DNA of 64,000 bases from Macrothele yani. Lineage: Eukaryota; Arthropoda; Arachnida; Araneae; Macrothelidae. Below, piece after piece: positions 33,813-44,632 of this stretch. The stretch is taken from contig CM077016.1 in the NCBI GenBank assembly GCA_039090855.1, positions 54,919,936-54,983,935 on the forward strand, written 5' to 3'. The notes beneath the pieces are model-generated. The model was not told the origin of the DNA, did no database searches, and worked only from the letters and a program-made list of their open reading frames with translations. The number at the start of each line of letters is the position of its first letter. Position 1 is the first letter of the stretch. A program made the translations under genes and the position numbers.

Positions 33813-35191
33813 GAAAAACAGTATTGTATTGACGGGTTGGTCCTCAATTTTTAGAGATTACAGCAGCCACCAGTCGAGGTAAACAGTCCACATGTCCATG
33901 GAGTACGGAGAGCGGGTTGTTCCTCCATTCCGCCTTGAGTACATCGACCAACTCTGTCAGTGAAGATGGTCGTATAGGTTTAGAACGCACCCGTCGTTCA
34001 AATTCATCTCATAGGTATTCAACGGGACTAAGGTGCGAGTTCTGAGGAGGCCAGTCAGTCCATCCACGAGACATGATTTGCCTCATATCACTCCACTGTA
34101 GCCCTGGAAACATGACAAGTGACATTATCGTCCTGGGAGAAACAATTGCCGTGTTCGTTGAACTGCCACAACGTTGGGAGTATTGAGTTATCCAGGATAT
34201 CTCTATACAGCTCACTGTTCATGTCGTCATGAATAACAACCAGCGGACCAACGCCGTACCAGCTAAAACAGCCCCATACCGCCTCAGGGCTTTACAATCG
34301 GCACGGTACACTCCGGAAGCAGACGTTCTCCATGTAACCGCCAAACCCAGACACGTCCATCCGGTCGGAATAATGTGAAACGGGAATCGTCGCTCCATAA
34401 CACTTGCTGCCATTGCTCCCATGCCCAACTTTTGTGCTGTTGATACCATCATAGCCACGTGGATTTATTGTTCTTTGTGATGAGTGTTTTTTTTTTTTTT
34501 AATTGGAGGTTTAACGACCACCGTGAGCAACTCAATGGGCTACAAGCAGTCGCCCGTCCCTAATTTAGGGCCACTGGTTCCAGGGAACGAAGAGAGCCAG
34601 TGCCGTAAGACAAACACAACAACCATGCCTGACCGGGTTTCGAACCCGGACCCCTTACGGACAAATGATCAGAGGCCAGCGCCTTAGACCACTGCGCCAC
34701 CGGGGCGGCGTGATGAGTGATTTATGGGAGGCTGCTGGGACATATACCCGAATGCACGGGTCTCTCTTCGAAGTGTCTTGGTGGAGACCATAACATCTGT
34801 GGCCAGCTAGACCTCATGTGCATTTGTCGGGACCCGGTTTTCCGAATTTCCCTCTGCACCACTCTCCGGTCCCTGGGTTGCAGTTCGGTGGGTTTTCCAG
34901 GGCAACGGGAATTCCTGCAATGCCCCGTCTTTTTCGACTTGTTGATGACAAAGGCCACAGTCAGTTTAGTGACTTGTCTGACATCGGCAATGCTTCTTAT
35001 GCTCACACCTCCCATTGAGCAGCCTATTATAACGCCCTTTTCAAACTCGGAGAGCTCTCTCCTGCCAGCCATTTTATCAGCGACTGATCTGAGCGTACTC
35101 CCGTTGCTGTTTTTATACATTATCGACCACGTGTCTGCTGCGGGAGCACACTCTTACGTGGGGGTGTCCAATTACTTTTGTCCAAACAGTG
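33813..35191 (-). mobile_element. Tc1-C (right arm), same truncation
   Basis: Inverted partner of 30811-32429, ending with the intact terminus (CACTGTTTGGACAAAAGTAA on the minus strand) at 35191. It is truncated at the palindrome centre at the same base as the left copy, so truncation preceded or accompanied formation of the palindrome. Confidence 0.88.
34491..34709 (-). repeat. SINE-A shared by both arms (right copy)
   Basis: Flanked by GTGATGAGTGTTTT at 34477-34490 and GTGATGAGTGATTT at 34710-34723, the complement of the left-arm duplication. The second left-arm SINE is absent here. Confidence 0.92.
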
Positions 35192-35661
35192 TAGGTGGAA
35201 GTCCTGAGTCTCGCACAGAGGTCTCCAATCTCTTCCTACAAAACACCAGATCCAGACTCTTCTTTAGTTCTCGGAAAAACGCGTGATACTTATGTGCATT
35301 TGACCCCTCTTTTACATTCCTTCGTTAACAATTTACTTTGCTGTGCATTTTGTGTTGCGTGTGAATCTCTCATCGTTACTATCATACTGGAAAAGGAGAT
35401 GAGCAGCGAGAAGTCTGAACGGAGTTCTAAAACCAATATCTTTGTAATAAAACGATCCGAACGGATTTCATGAGGAACTAATGCGTGGAGAACTGTTAAC
35501 AATGTTGATAGTGTGTGTGGCTTGCCTCATTAAAGCGGCTGGCACCAAACTAGAAAAGCGGCTTTCTCCAGAAAAGCACTAACGAAAACTATTTTAACTT
35601 GTGATATTCAAAATGGCTATTAATGTTTACTTCTGCTGAAATCTTACAACTTCATTACATA
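35192..35661. other. Spacer between Tc1-C and Tc1-B (right arm)
   Basis: Inverted partner of 30341-30810; no gene recognised. Confidence 0.4.
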
Positions 35662-36059
35662 CACACCGGACAAAAAAATTTCGGAATGTAAACTTTATTC
35701 CTTAATATTATAGGCTCACGGCTTTCTTAAAATTTCATTATATCATCACCTTCTTTAATTATAGCTTTAATTTTGTTTGCCATGCTATCAATATGACTCG
35801 GTGTCACATGCGTATCAAGTTTATTCCACTCCATGCGCAAAAGATCCCTTAATCCCGCAAAATGGGCTTTTTTTTTCTTCTTCACGGCCCTACATATTCC
35901 AGATTTTTTCAATCACATTTAGATCTAGGCCAAGAGGAACGTCTCTCTCGTGTTCTTCAAACCATTCGAGCACAATTCTAGCTCGATGGACACCGGAGTT
36001 ATCTTGAAACACAATATTCACTAATGGATAATTGGCAATAATTCATTGTTTAAAAGTGG

Positions 36060-36446
36060 CACATCCTGATAAATAATGTGCTAGAGCCATCCTCCTCCGT
36101 GCGACTTTTTAAATCGTCATAGCAACAATCGAGAAACAAATGTTTGTGACCTCACGCTTAGCTTTTCGTTTGGGTGACGTCATCACCTACACGCGCACAG
36201 TCCACGCGTATACCACTTTGTTTTGTTGTCTTAGCAACAAAGAACACAGCTGCTGGTGTGACGTCATCTAATCCAAATCACTCTCACATGACGTCACAGA
36301 TGCGTTATGTCACACGGTCAACTCTAGAGATACGAAAACTTTACATCGGGAATTTCGGTTCACTACCTGAACCGGTGTTTAGCCATCTGTATGTGGCAAC
36401 GTCAAGATAAAAATAAAATAATTCACGGAAAAGAACAGGGGAAATT
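36060..36446. promoter_or_regulatory. Block with three CRE palindromes (right arm)
   Basis: Inverted partner of 29582-29955; TGACGTCA occurs near 36176, 36260 and 36290. Same caveat: motif only. Confidence 0.4.
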
Positions 36447-36458
36447 GATACAGGGTTT

Positions 36459-36674
36459 TTTTTTTTTTTGATTGGAGGTTTAACGCCCACCGTGAGCAAC
36501 TCAATGGGCTATAAGCAGTCACCCGTCCCTAATTTTGGGTCACAGGTTCCAGGGAAAGGAGAGAGCCAGTGCTGTAAGACAAAGACATCCATGCCCCACC
36601 GGGATTCGAACCCGGACCCCTTTCGGACGAATGATCAGAGGCCATCGCTTAGACCACTGCGCCACCGGGGCGGC
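36459..36674 (-). repeat. SINE-A in Tc1-B (right arm)
   Basis: Flanked by TGATACAGGGTT at 36447-36458 and 36675-36686. Partner of 29341-29569. Confidence 0.92.
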
Positions 36675-37320
36675 TGATACAGGGTTCACAGTCAGTGTAT
36701 ACGAAAAATGTTCTGTACAAGGAAGTGTTGACGAAATAGGGACTAAAGGTTTTACATAACAGACAGCCCGTCGTATCAAATTCCATAACCGACTGCTCGG
36801 GAAATTTTAAGAAAGCCGTGAGCCAACGTTGAATGTCAATAATTTCTGTATGATAAATTTTATTTTCCCCGTCATTATTGACGGGCTTTCATCTAGTAAT
36901 CCATAATTTCGTGCGATTGGACACCTCAATGAATGGTCCAACTCCAGTACTTGAAATACAGCCCCAAAACATGACACTTTCCCCTCCTTTTTGCACAGCT
37001 CTTTGGACACATTGTGGGTTAAATGCTTCTCCAGCCTTCGGCATGACCCTGGAGCGACCATCATTGGAATCCAAGACGAATCTGAATTCGTTGGACCATA
37101 TTATTCGTCGCCACTGTTCAATGGTCCAGTGACGATGCTGTTTTGCCCAAGCAAGGCGGTTTTTCGGCTGGACAATTGTTAACTTCGGACTTATCCATGT
37201 AAAAGACTATGTTACAATTTTACCATGTAAGAGACCTATTAACTTTTTGCATTCAATCGCTGTCATCACGGATAAGAGTTTACTGCGCAGTTTCTTGCTT
37301 TTCTTATGAAAATTTTTCCT

Positions 37321-37538
37321 GCCGCCCCGGTGGCGCAGTGGTCTAAGGCGCTGGCCTCTGATCATTCGTCCGTAAGGGGTCCGGGTTCGAATCCCGGTCA
37401 GGCATGGATGTTGTGTTTGTCTTACGGCACTGGCTCTCTCCCTTCCCTGGAACCAGTGACCCTAAATTAGGGACGGGCGACTGCTTATAGCCCATTGAGT
37501 TGCTCACGGTGGTCGTTAAACCTCCAATTAAAAAAAAA
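37321..37538 (+). repeat. SINE-A found only in the right arm
   Basis: Inserted between AAATTTTTCCT and ATTCCAGCTAGG. The left arm reads straight through this place (about 28695-28702) with no SINE. The copy is well preserved, as expected for a late insertion. Target duplication is short and imperfect. Confidence 0.9.
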
Positions 37539-37639
37539 TTCCAGCTAGGTGACGTAAAATTAGCTTTCATTTCGAAGAATACTTCTGATTTGCTGCTTAT
37601 AATAATCAGAGGTGTAGCTAGGCACTTTCTGCGCCCGGG

Positions 37640-37835
37640 GCAAACCACAAAAGGCTTATGACGATTCGTAGGAGATGGGTCCGGGTTCGAATCTCGGTGA
37701 GGCATGGATGTTGTTTGTCTTACGACACTGGGTCTCACCTTTCCCTGGAATCAGTCGCCCTAAATTAGGGACGGGCGACTGCGTATAGTCGATTGCTTTT
37801 CACGGTGGTCGTTAAACCTCCAATCAAAATAAAAA
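37640..37835 (+). repeat. Degenerate SINE-A inside hAT-1 (right arm)
   Basis: Partner of 28390-28590. The head keeps GGGTTCGAATC but the first part is lost next to the hAT terminus. Confidence 0.75.
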
Positions 37836-38269
37836 ACAAAGAAACCACAAAATAGTGCGCCCCCTCCCCCTCTCCACCGAAGTCGTTAAGACAAAAGAGC
37901 TTCATCGCCTGAAATATTATAATTCTGCAAGTTGCATGAGTTTTTAGGATAGTAAAATTGGTCTTGTATGTTGATTACGGACAAATCTGTATTATTTAGT
38001 ACCCACACGCATATGCAATTACAGTTTTGACGTAGGACTACGTCTAACTCCGCGGATAGTATGGGGCGACTTATGGCAGACCGCATGTGACAAAAACAGG
38101 TCCCCAATTGAAATCATTACAGCCTTAAAAATACGTGCCGCACACTAATCGCGTTAGCATATTCGTAAAGGGCATAGAGTCCAATTTGCGTAATACCCCG
38201 TGCGCGCGACGCTCCCCTCGCGCAGTGGAGATGATGCTATATTTCTGGGTGTGCCGCCTTATTTGACTC

Positions 38270-38580
38270 AGTCTATCTCGGCAACCCAGAGCGCAACAGG
38301 ACTGTGCGTGGTATCGTTTCAAAGCTCTCGACGAGATCTGTTCAAATATACGAAGAACATTTCGCAGTGGTTTGAACTGAACATCTTAAAAATTGTTTTC
38401 TTGTGAACACTTTTGACAATATCGCGGTTTATTTGGACAACCGTGAGTGCAAAACGACCGTGCATGGTATCATTTTAAAGCTCTCGACGAGATCTATTCA
38501 AATATATAAAGAACATATCGCAGTGGTTTAAACTAAACTTTTTAAAAATTATTTTCGTGTGAACGGGTTAACATTTCCGA
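38270..38580. repeat. Two diverged ~156-bp tandem units in hAT-1 (right arm)
   Basis: Inverted partner of 27660-27960; AGCTCTCGACGAGATCT recurs near 38322 and 38478. Confidence 0.75.
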
Positions 38581-38582
38581 CA

Positions 38583-38702
38583 ATGCCGAGGAATTCGCAG
38601 AATGAATGCAAGCAAAAGTGGAGAAAATCAAAACGAGAGGCAAGGGCAAGCGATGAGGAATGTAAGAAGCCCAAGAAGAGAAAAACAGCCCACGTTGGGT
38701 AA
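38583..38702 (+). CDS. Small basic ORF in hAT-1, right copy only
   Basis: A 39-codon frame starting MPRNSQNECKQKW and rich in Lys/Arg, with a nuclear-localisation-like PKKRK. In the left arm the sixth codon is TAG, so the frame is not kept there. It may be the last exon or C-terminus of a lost hAT protein, or chance. I do not recognise a family. Confidence 0.15.
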   Translation: MPRNSQNECKQKWRKSKREARASDEECKKPKKRKTAHVG

Positions 38703-39330
38703 TTCGTGTATCGATCTGCTTTGTGTTCGCAATGTATCCAGCATTATTTGTAAAAAATTTGTAAGCTAATTTTCATATCGTAATAGACCTGTGTTGGTTA
38801 TAACAAATTAAATAAACTTTTTGAAACCATACTCGACTAGCTCATTTCAACTCTCCGATCTGCAAGTCGTAGTTCTACGTTCCAAACTGAATACTCAATA
38901 AGAAGTGAATCTACCTGTATTTTTTTTTTTTTCAAAAGAACCAACAATGGTCACCTGAAGTTGATTCTGACATGTCTCTTCACACTGAATTTTATACTTT
39001 TTTTCATTGTATTCTCTTGTAGTTAATTGATAACTAATAATCACTAACGGTTGTGCAATTGGAATAGCTTTTTAAAACGGGCTTGTTTTTCTGCGGACCA
39101 GAGGGAGACCTTTGCGAAGTTATTGCCAATTTAATTGTAGTTCAACAACATAACTTAAATATTTTTACTGGAGTATGATACTGCAAAATAGGGTATTAGT
39201 GAACGAGGTGTCATTTCTTATCCCAAACGGGCACTGCATTTTACCCTCATTAATTGCGTCGGAAGAAATTAGGAAATGGGGACAGAACTTAGCAGAAGGG
39301 TTTCGTTCATTTTTCTTTCCCTTACTTATG

Positions 39331-39699
39331 TCAAAGATGTTCTGAGTGGTGAAGCTTAACTGGACGCGGAACGCAGTTTAGGCCTGTAAAATACAAAATG
39401 TCAAGAGGGCGGTGAGATTCCGAACTGCTCCGGAGTTCCAATATTTGGTACCACATTAAACGAACCGAATGCCGCTTGCAGTAATGATCGAATTGCCCTC
39501 CCAGAGAATCTTCAAAAATATGAACGACATCCTTATCTTTTAACGTACGAACAACCGTGCCATTTATTTTTATGGTCAGCAGCTGACATCCTCTGCACAT
39601 TTTGAAGAAGAAATGCGAATTTTTAGCCACCAAGCTACCGTAACTAGTGAAAGAAATCCTAGGTAAATTCTGTACCAGAAACTCGTGCAAAACTTTCAA
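39331..39699 (-). CDS. Unrecognised 122-codon ORF in hAT-1
   Basis: Minus-strand frame starting MKVLHEFLVQNLPRISF, in the part of hAT-1 absent from the left arm. No zinc finger, DDE or hAT dimerisation motif is visible. It could be a decayed piece of transposase or a chance frame. Confidence 0.2.
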   Translation of the reverse strand: MKVLHEFLVQNLPRISFTSYGSLVAKNSHFFFKMCRGCQLLTIKINGTVVRTLKDKDVVHIFEDSLGGQFDHYCKRHSVRLMWYQILELRSSSESHRPLDILYFTGLNCVPRPVKLHHSEHL

Positions 39700-39859
39700 T
39701 TCTGATTTTAATGAGATTTCACGCAGGGATTTTTCTGCCGCCTCTTGAGCTGCCCCCGGGGCAGTCGTACCGCCCTGGTTACGCCTCTGATAATAATAGT
39801 CTTAGAGTAATGGATTTCTGACTGCCCAAAAGAGCGACGTCTCATTACAACACATATTT

Positions 39860-40095
39860 TTTTGCCGGGAGGGTAGGGGGGGGGGATGTAGCGATCACCG
39901 TGAGCAACTCTAAAGGTTATAAGCAGTCACTCGTCCCAAATTTAAGGCCACTGGTATCAGGGAACTGAGAGATCCTGCCAGCGCCGTAAAGATACACACA
40001 TTACCCATGCCTCATCCGGGTACTGAATCCGGGCCCATCTTCGAAGAAAGGTTTAAAAGCCAGTGCCTCAGACCACTCGGCCACACCCAGAGAAT
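39860..40095 (-). repeat. Degenerate SINE-A
   Basis: The SINE-A body (ACCGTGAGCAACTC, TATAAGCAGTCACTCGTCCC) and head (GGGCCCATCTTCGAAG region) are recognisable on the minus strand with many changes; an old copy. Confidence 0.7.
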
Positions 40096-40440
40096 TTGGA
40101 GTAATCGTTCTTGCGTTTTGCTTCTTTCTGTGGTTGTAACGAATCCCTTGAGCATCTGATATCAGGAAGTCTTCGCCTTCTAATCTAGGGTCACTGGTTC
40201 TAAGGAAACTCTCATCGCCATAGGACAAGCGGATTACCTATGAATCATCCGAGACTCTATAACCCGAGCAATTAATTAGCCAGAAACCCGCCCGGATCCT
40301 CTGTCACTGGGTCATTGAGCTGCTCGTCGTTCTTATTTACGCGTTCTGACGACGTCGTATCTGGGTGTAGGTGAATTGCGGCTAAATAATAATTCCCTTT
40401 AATATATAGACGTTCTAGATCATTTCAACCCCACAAGAAA
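40096..40440. other. Possible older SINE-A scraps, no gene
   Basis: Short blocks (CTAGGGTCACTGGTTC near 40185, GGGTCATTGAGCTGCTC near 40309) recall SINE-A fragments. Nothing else recognised. Confidence 0.35.
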
Positions 40441-40441
40441 A

Positions 40442-40675
40442 ATGCGGCGAAAAGCTGAAGAAGAGATTTCTGAACTTCCATCAAAGATAATAATCCCTGC
40501 TGTGAAAGAAAATTCTGCTGCTTTGGAGGAACTCACAGATAAGGATATTTCTTGTGTCGAAGAAATGCTGAATTGCCAGACATCAACAGAAAATATGACG
40601 AATGCATGCGAGTCTTCTCATGCTCCGTTTAATACTCGCTTTTATCATCCCATCCAAGCTTATATAACTGAATAG
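40442..40675 (+). pseudogene. Fragment resembling FLYWCH/MULE-type protein
   Basis: A 77-codon frame starting MRRKAEEEISELPSKIIIPA. The pattern RKAEE...PSKII is like the segment after FLYWCH zinc fingers in animal proteins linked to MULE-type transposases. No FLYWCH finger or transposase core is seen nearby. Tc1-E interrupts the sequence about 30 bases past the stop. Tentative. Confidence 0.35.
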
Positions 40676-40706
40676 AAGTTCTGAAACTTTTTCAAAATCA
40701 AACATA

Positions 40707-42137
40707 CACTGGCGGAAAGTGAAAAAAGAACGCCAAGAAGGAATTGGCGGACGATCATGAAATTTACATATGTTAATGGGGTCGAGTTTACGTAGGTGTG
40801 ATGTTAATTTCGGGACCAACCGGTGAGCGCTTACGCCACAGCACGGCATAATATGCAAATTATTGTCGATGGTATTTAAGGAGTACGGCGAAGTGAATGT
40901 AATCAGTTGTCGGCGTACGGACACGTGCGAAGACACTGAAGAAGCTGCAATGCCTGGACATGGAAGACGTGTACGATCTCAGCAGTTATCGGACTTTGAG
41001 CGAGGTCGTCTAGTCGGACTCCGCGAGGCCGGGTGGTCGTATAGTCGTATTGCGGAGCGAATTGGACGGGAAATATCGGTGGTGGTACGATGGTGGCGTA
41101 GATGGTCCGAGGAACATTCCCGCACGAGAAGACGTGGAACCGGGAGTCACAGACGGACTGATGAGCGGACAGATCGACGCATAAGAAGAGCGGTGTTGTC
41201 AAGCAGAACATCCACTGCGACGCAAATCCGAGCTGCCGTTGCACCTGAGGTGACTGTGCGAACAATCCGCAACCGTCTACTGGATGCAGGACTACGTGCA
41301 CGTGTGCCTCTGGCATGTGTACCTCTGACTCCAGCCCACCGTCAGCAATGGCTGCAGTGGTGTCGCCAACGTCTGCACTGGAGAACGCAATGGCGATCTG
41401 TCGTGTTCAGCGATGAAAGCAGATTCTGCTTGGGAGCCTCCGATGGCCGTATGCGTGTTCGCAGACGCACAGGGGAGCGTCTCCACCCTTCTTGCATCCG
41501 CCAGTGACACACAGGGCCTACACCTGGTCTCCTGGTGTGGTGAGCGATCAGCTATCACTCCCGTACACAACTAGTGTTTGTGCCGGGTACGTTAAACAGC
41601 ACCTCCTACATCAACAACATCATTCAGCCCGTTGTTGTGCCATTTGTAAGGTCGGTCCATCGTGGTGTTTTTCAGCAAGATAACGCACGCCCACACACGG
41701 CAAGTGCAACGCAACATGCACTTCAGTGTGTGAGACAACTTCCATGGCCTACACGTTCACCGGATTTGTCCCCCATTGAGCAAGTGTGGGATTTTATGGG
41801 ACAACGACTTATCCGGTGTCCAAGGCCAGCCACAACCATCCCCGATTTACGCGTCCAGGTTGAGGATGCTTGGAACTCAATACCCCAAACTTACATCCAA
41901 CATCGGTACGACAGACTCCATGCCAGAATTGCACAGTGTGACACAGTTAATGGCGGTTTAACCTCGTACTAACCATGTTACATGGAAATGTTATTTTTCA
42001 GTTTACCAGCAAATACAGCTGTATTTTGCCATAATGTTTTGATCACGTTATCCTCTGTATTCCGTTATTATGATGTATAAATTTCGTTGGTATCAGACGT
42101 CTCCTTCTTGGTGTTCTTTTTTCACTTTCCGCCAGTG
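40707..42137 (+). mobile_element. Tc1-E, complete Tc1-like transposon
   Basis: Terminal inverted repeats begin CACTGGCGGAAAGTGAAAA at both ends, with TA at 40705-40706 and 42138-42139. They share the subterminal motif CCAAGAAGGA with Tc1-D, suggesting related families. At 1431 bp it has the usual length. The best-preserved transposon in the window. Confidence 0.93.
40950..41972 (+). pseudogene. Tc1-E transposase, in frame except two stops
   Basis: Start MPGHGRRVRSQQLSDFERGR at 40950, helix-turn-helix GWSYSRIAERIGREISVVVR, a second DNA-binding region, then VVFSDESRF (first Asp), VFQQDNARPH (second Asp), SPDLSPIEQVWDFM (Glu) and a stop after GGLTSY. The whole ~340 codons stay in one frame. Only TGA at 41505-41507 and TGA at 41541-41543 interrupt it; both sit where Arg and Gly are usual. 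The second Asp to Glu spacing counts 32, not 34. Confidence 0.92.
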
Positions 42138-43044
42138 TATATTAAAATCCAAAGCTCAGGTAATGCCACTTTGAGAAAGATATCCAAAACTGCCAAGCGA
42201 AGGAAAGAAATGTCTAATAAAATCTGTTATAGAGGGGGATGTGTAACCAGACTTGGTTTGGTGAAATTTGCATTAAAATTTTAAAAATATTAATTTCTGG
42301 CTGAGCAGAGGGTGACTCCTAAAAGAGAAATGAAATTATCTATATTCAATGTTACTCGAGAGCATAATAAATTATGCATATTCATGTTTTGTACATGTGA
42401 TGACAGTGTTATTTCATCTTTCTATCTTACGTATTGGTAAGGCAAGTTTTTTTCATTCCTCTTATAGTAACTATATAAACAGATATTTAACTTGGAAATA
42501 GTTGATTTTCATTACTATAAAAGATGTGGGCTGTTATGTGTTGTGTTGTCTTCCCTTCCCGTAAGCTTTAGCCGCGATTTACCTGTGGAGTTGCTGGTAA
42601 ATTCTAAGCCTCTGTCATCTACCCTTCCCTTAGGCCCGCATTTACTTATAGGGTTAGGGACTGCCCGTGGCTCTCTCCGCAATTTACCAACATCACTCTT
42701 CCCTAATTTAGAGCCCCTGTGGTTCCAGGAAAGCAACATAACAAGCGCACTACCCATAACTCAACCTCGAGCCGTTGACGAGAGACGCTCAGCCATTCTT
42801 TTGTTTGTGTGTCCTATCAGCGGCGTCGGAACCTCGGGGACGACAGAGGGGGCAAATTTGTGTGCAGGGGCGAAACAGCATACTATCCCCCCCCCCCCTT
42901 TCCTCCTCTTTAATTATGTCCGTAATCAGAAATCAGACGAATACTTGAACTTTTTTTTTATTTAATGCCACTTCTTTTTGATAAAACAAGTTTGTTTTTC
43001 ATTAATTATTTACCATCTGGAACTCTGAATTCCTGAGACGCGGG
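42138..43044. other. No gene recognised
   Basis: A 157-codon frame at 42492-42965 has no family motif. A segment near 42818 (CAGCGGCGTCGGAACCTCGG) resembles a hAT terminus, but no partner end was found. Confidence 0.35.
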
Positions 43045-43048
43045 TTAA

Positions 43049-44369
43049 ACCAAAACCCCTGAAGAGTAAGAAAGCCTCCGAACTGGTCTGTGACGTCAGA
43101 GCTAGCGGGCCGACAGGCTGACTGGAGACTAGCCGCTCCCGAGAACGCCCATGGAGTACCGCGGTGTTTACGCTGAGAAATATCTTCACGAGTGCGATAC
43201 TAAATTATTCCCGCACACCACTATAAATCGACCGATTTTTTTTTCTATATTTTTCTTCCTTAGACAATGTCTTAGTTTTCATTTTTTCTCAGTTATCTAC
43301 AATGATATCTACAAATCGGGGAATTCCAAAGCGTTGCTCTTGTGCTGCGAAAGGATTTCATGTACCGGTCTCAAAAATTTATGTTTCAGGAAATTTTTCC
43401 TTTAGTCTTCGATTTGGCTAAAGTAACATTAACATAATAGTTTTTTTCACACTAAACATCAAAAGCCCAACATTTTACGTTAAGCATTTTTGCAACTACG
43501 TTTTGTGTGTGTGAATGGCAAATTGGCAGGACTCTATAAGCATAATCATTTCGCTCATAACTTTTACAAATTCCTTTCGTGTTCGATTTATTAAAAACAA
43601 AACAAAGCAAAAATTCTCTAATTACGCAACGAACGCGAAAGCGAAATTTCTGATTTGGTGAGTATATTTCCTGAAATTGCGGTAAGACATGTGCTAAAAT
43701 CTTGCAACTACTTCTAGAAGGTAAAAAAAAACCCTATAAATATCACTTAGTAAAAAAAAGTTCTTTGTCGAATGTACATAGAGAGTATTAATTTGGGTAT
43801 CTTTCAATTTATGCACATAACGTCGCAAATTTTATGTTGCAAATCTAAATGTCATATCTTTTTTTCTTTCCAACTTTGTAAAAAAAAAAAAAAAAAGGTA
43901 TTGATTTTCTCCATAAGTATATCGTAAAGAAAACTTTTTTTTTGTCATGTTTCAGCTGAAACAGATATTGAAAATATCAATTAACACATTAACAGACACC
44001 CCCCCCCCCCCACCACACACACACACACAAACGGTAAACCGAAGCATCAACAAATTTGTTCATTCATTACATACAGTATAAGTACGTCCTTTTTTTTTTC
44101 CCTCTATGTGCTTCTTGCAGAAAGAAACTAAAACTTCTAAAGAACATCACATCAGTGGAAAAATGCTTTTCAAATCTCCCCATTGCACTTTTTTTACAAT
44201 CAAGCTGATGCTTAAGATAGTAACGAAGCAAAGTGACACTAAAAGTAAACCTACACAGGACCCTCGGATCCTTCTGATTCTGCAGAGAGGGATTCCGATG
44301 GCCCTCTGGCCGTGACGTCACACCCTTTCGCAGTTTGCGCGCTGGGGCTTCCTCTCCAGTGGGTTTTGG
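43049..44369. mobile_element. TTAA-flanked non-autonomous element
   Basis: TTAA lies at 43045-43048 and 44370-44373. The ends are inverted copies: ACCAAAACCCCTGAAGAG and CCAAAACCCACTGGAGAG, both followed by AAG and GCC blocks. Each subterminal region has TGACGTCA (near 43091 and 44304). TTAA duplication is typical of piggyBac. No transposase is recognisable inside. Family assignment is tentative. Confidence 0.5.
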
Positions 44370-44632
44370 TTAAACTCACCCCACTTGTCCACTATGAGAA
44401 CAAAGAAGTTTCAGGAAGTACCAGCCTTATTAAAAACAGTTTTTCTTAAATTCCTGAAAATAGTTGTTTTTATTAAAAGAGCAGATGCATTTCTATTTCA
44501 TTTAATTATAATAAAACCAGTTTTTCTTTAAGAAAGGAAATGGAAGAGAGAGAAAGGAATGAGATATACTTTTATTCTGATGTTAATTTGGTGTATAACG
44601 TAAGGGCTACGGTTTTTGTGGAGAGTTCATAC

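Larger units (their letters stand above)
35662..37182 (-). pseudogene. Tc1-B transposase remnant (right arm)
   Basis: Inverted partner of 28830-30340, with the CACACCGGAC terminus near 35662. It keeps HIDSMANKIKAIIKEGDDIM and AHFAGLRDLLRMEWNKL near the C-terminus, and SVMFWGCISSTGVGPFIEVS in the core. A few residues differ from the left copy. Broken in the same way. Confidence 0.75.
33811..38995 (-). repeat. Right arm of large palindrome
   Basis: Inverted copy of 27247-32431. Its outer end (AATTTTAT, 38988-38995) lies inside the intact hAT-1 element, so the right side looks like the ancestral arrangement. Contents from inside out: Tc1-C with one SINE-A, Tc1-B with SINE-A, a private SINE-A, and hAT-1. 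Confidence 0.95.
37607..39789 (+). mobile_element. hAT-1, intact-length hAT element
   Basis: Terminal inverted repeats CAGAGGTGTAGCTAGG and CAGAGGCGTAACCAGG (13 of 16 identical), with a perfect 8-bp target duplication ATAATAAT at 37599-37606 and 39790-39797. Both are hAT hallmarks. Length is 2183 bp including an old SINE-A. No hAT transposase motif is visible, so it is probably non-autonomous. The palindrome boundary (38995) falls inside it. Confidence 0.88.

Noticed and set aside
27247..38995. Palindrome as a pure assembly artefact
   Set aside because: Private SINE insertions in each arm, scattered substitutions and a clean Tc1 insertion with TA duplication at the centre argue for real sequence. 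A false head-to-head join of two haplotypes is not fully excluded without reads.
42492..42965. 157-codon frame considered as a host gene
   Set aside because: No domain or motif; it covers C and T runs and hAT-like terminal sequence.
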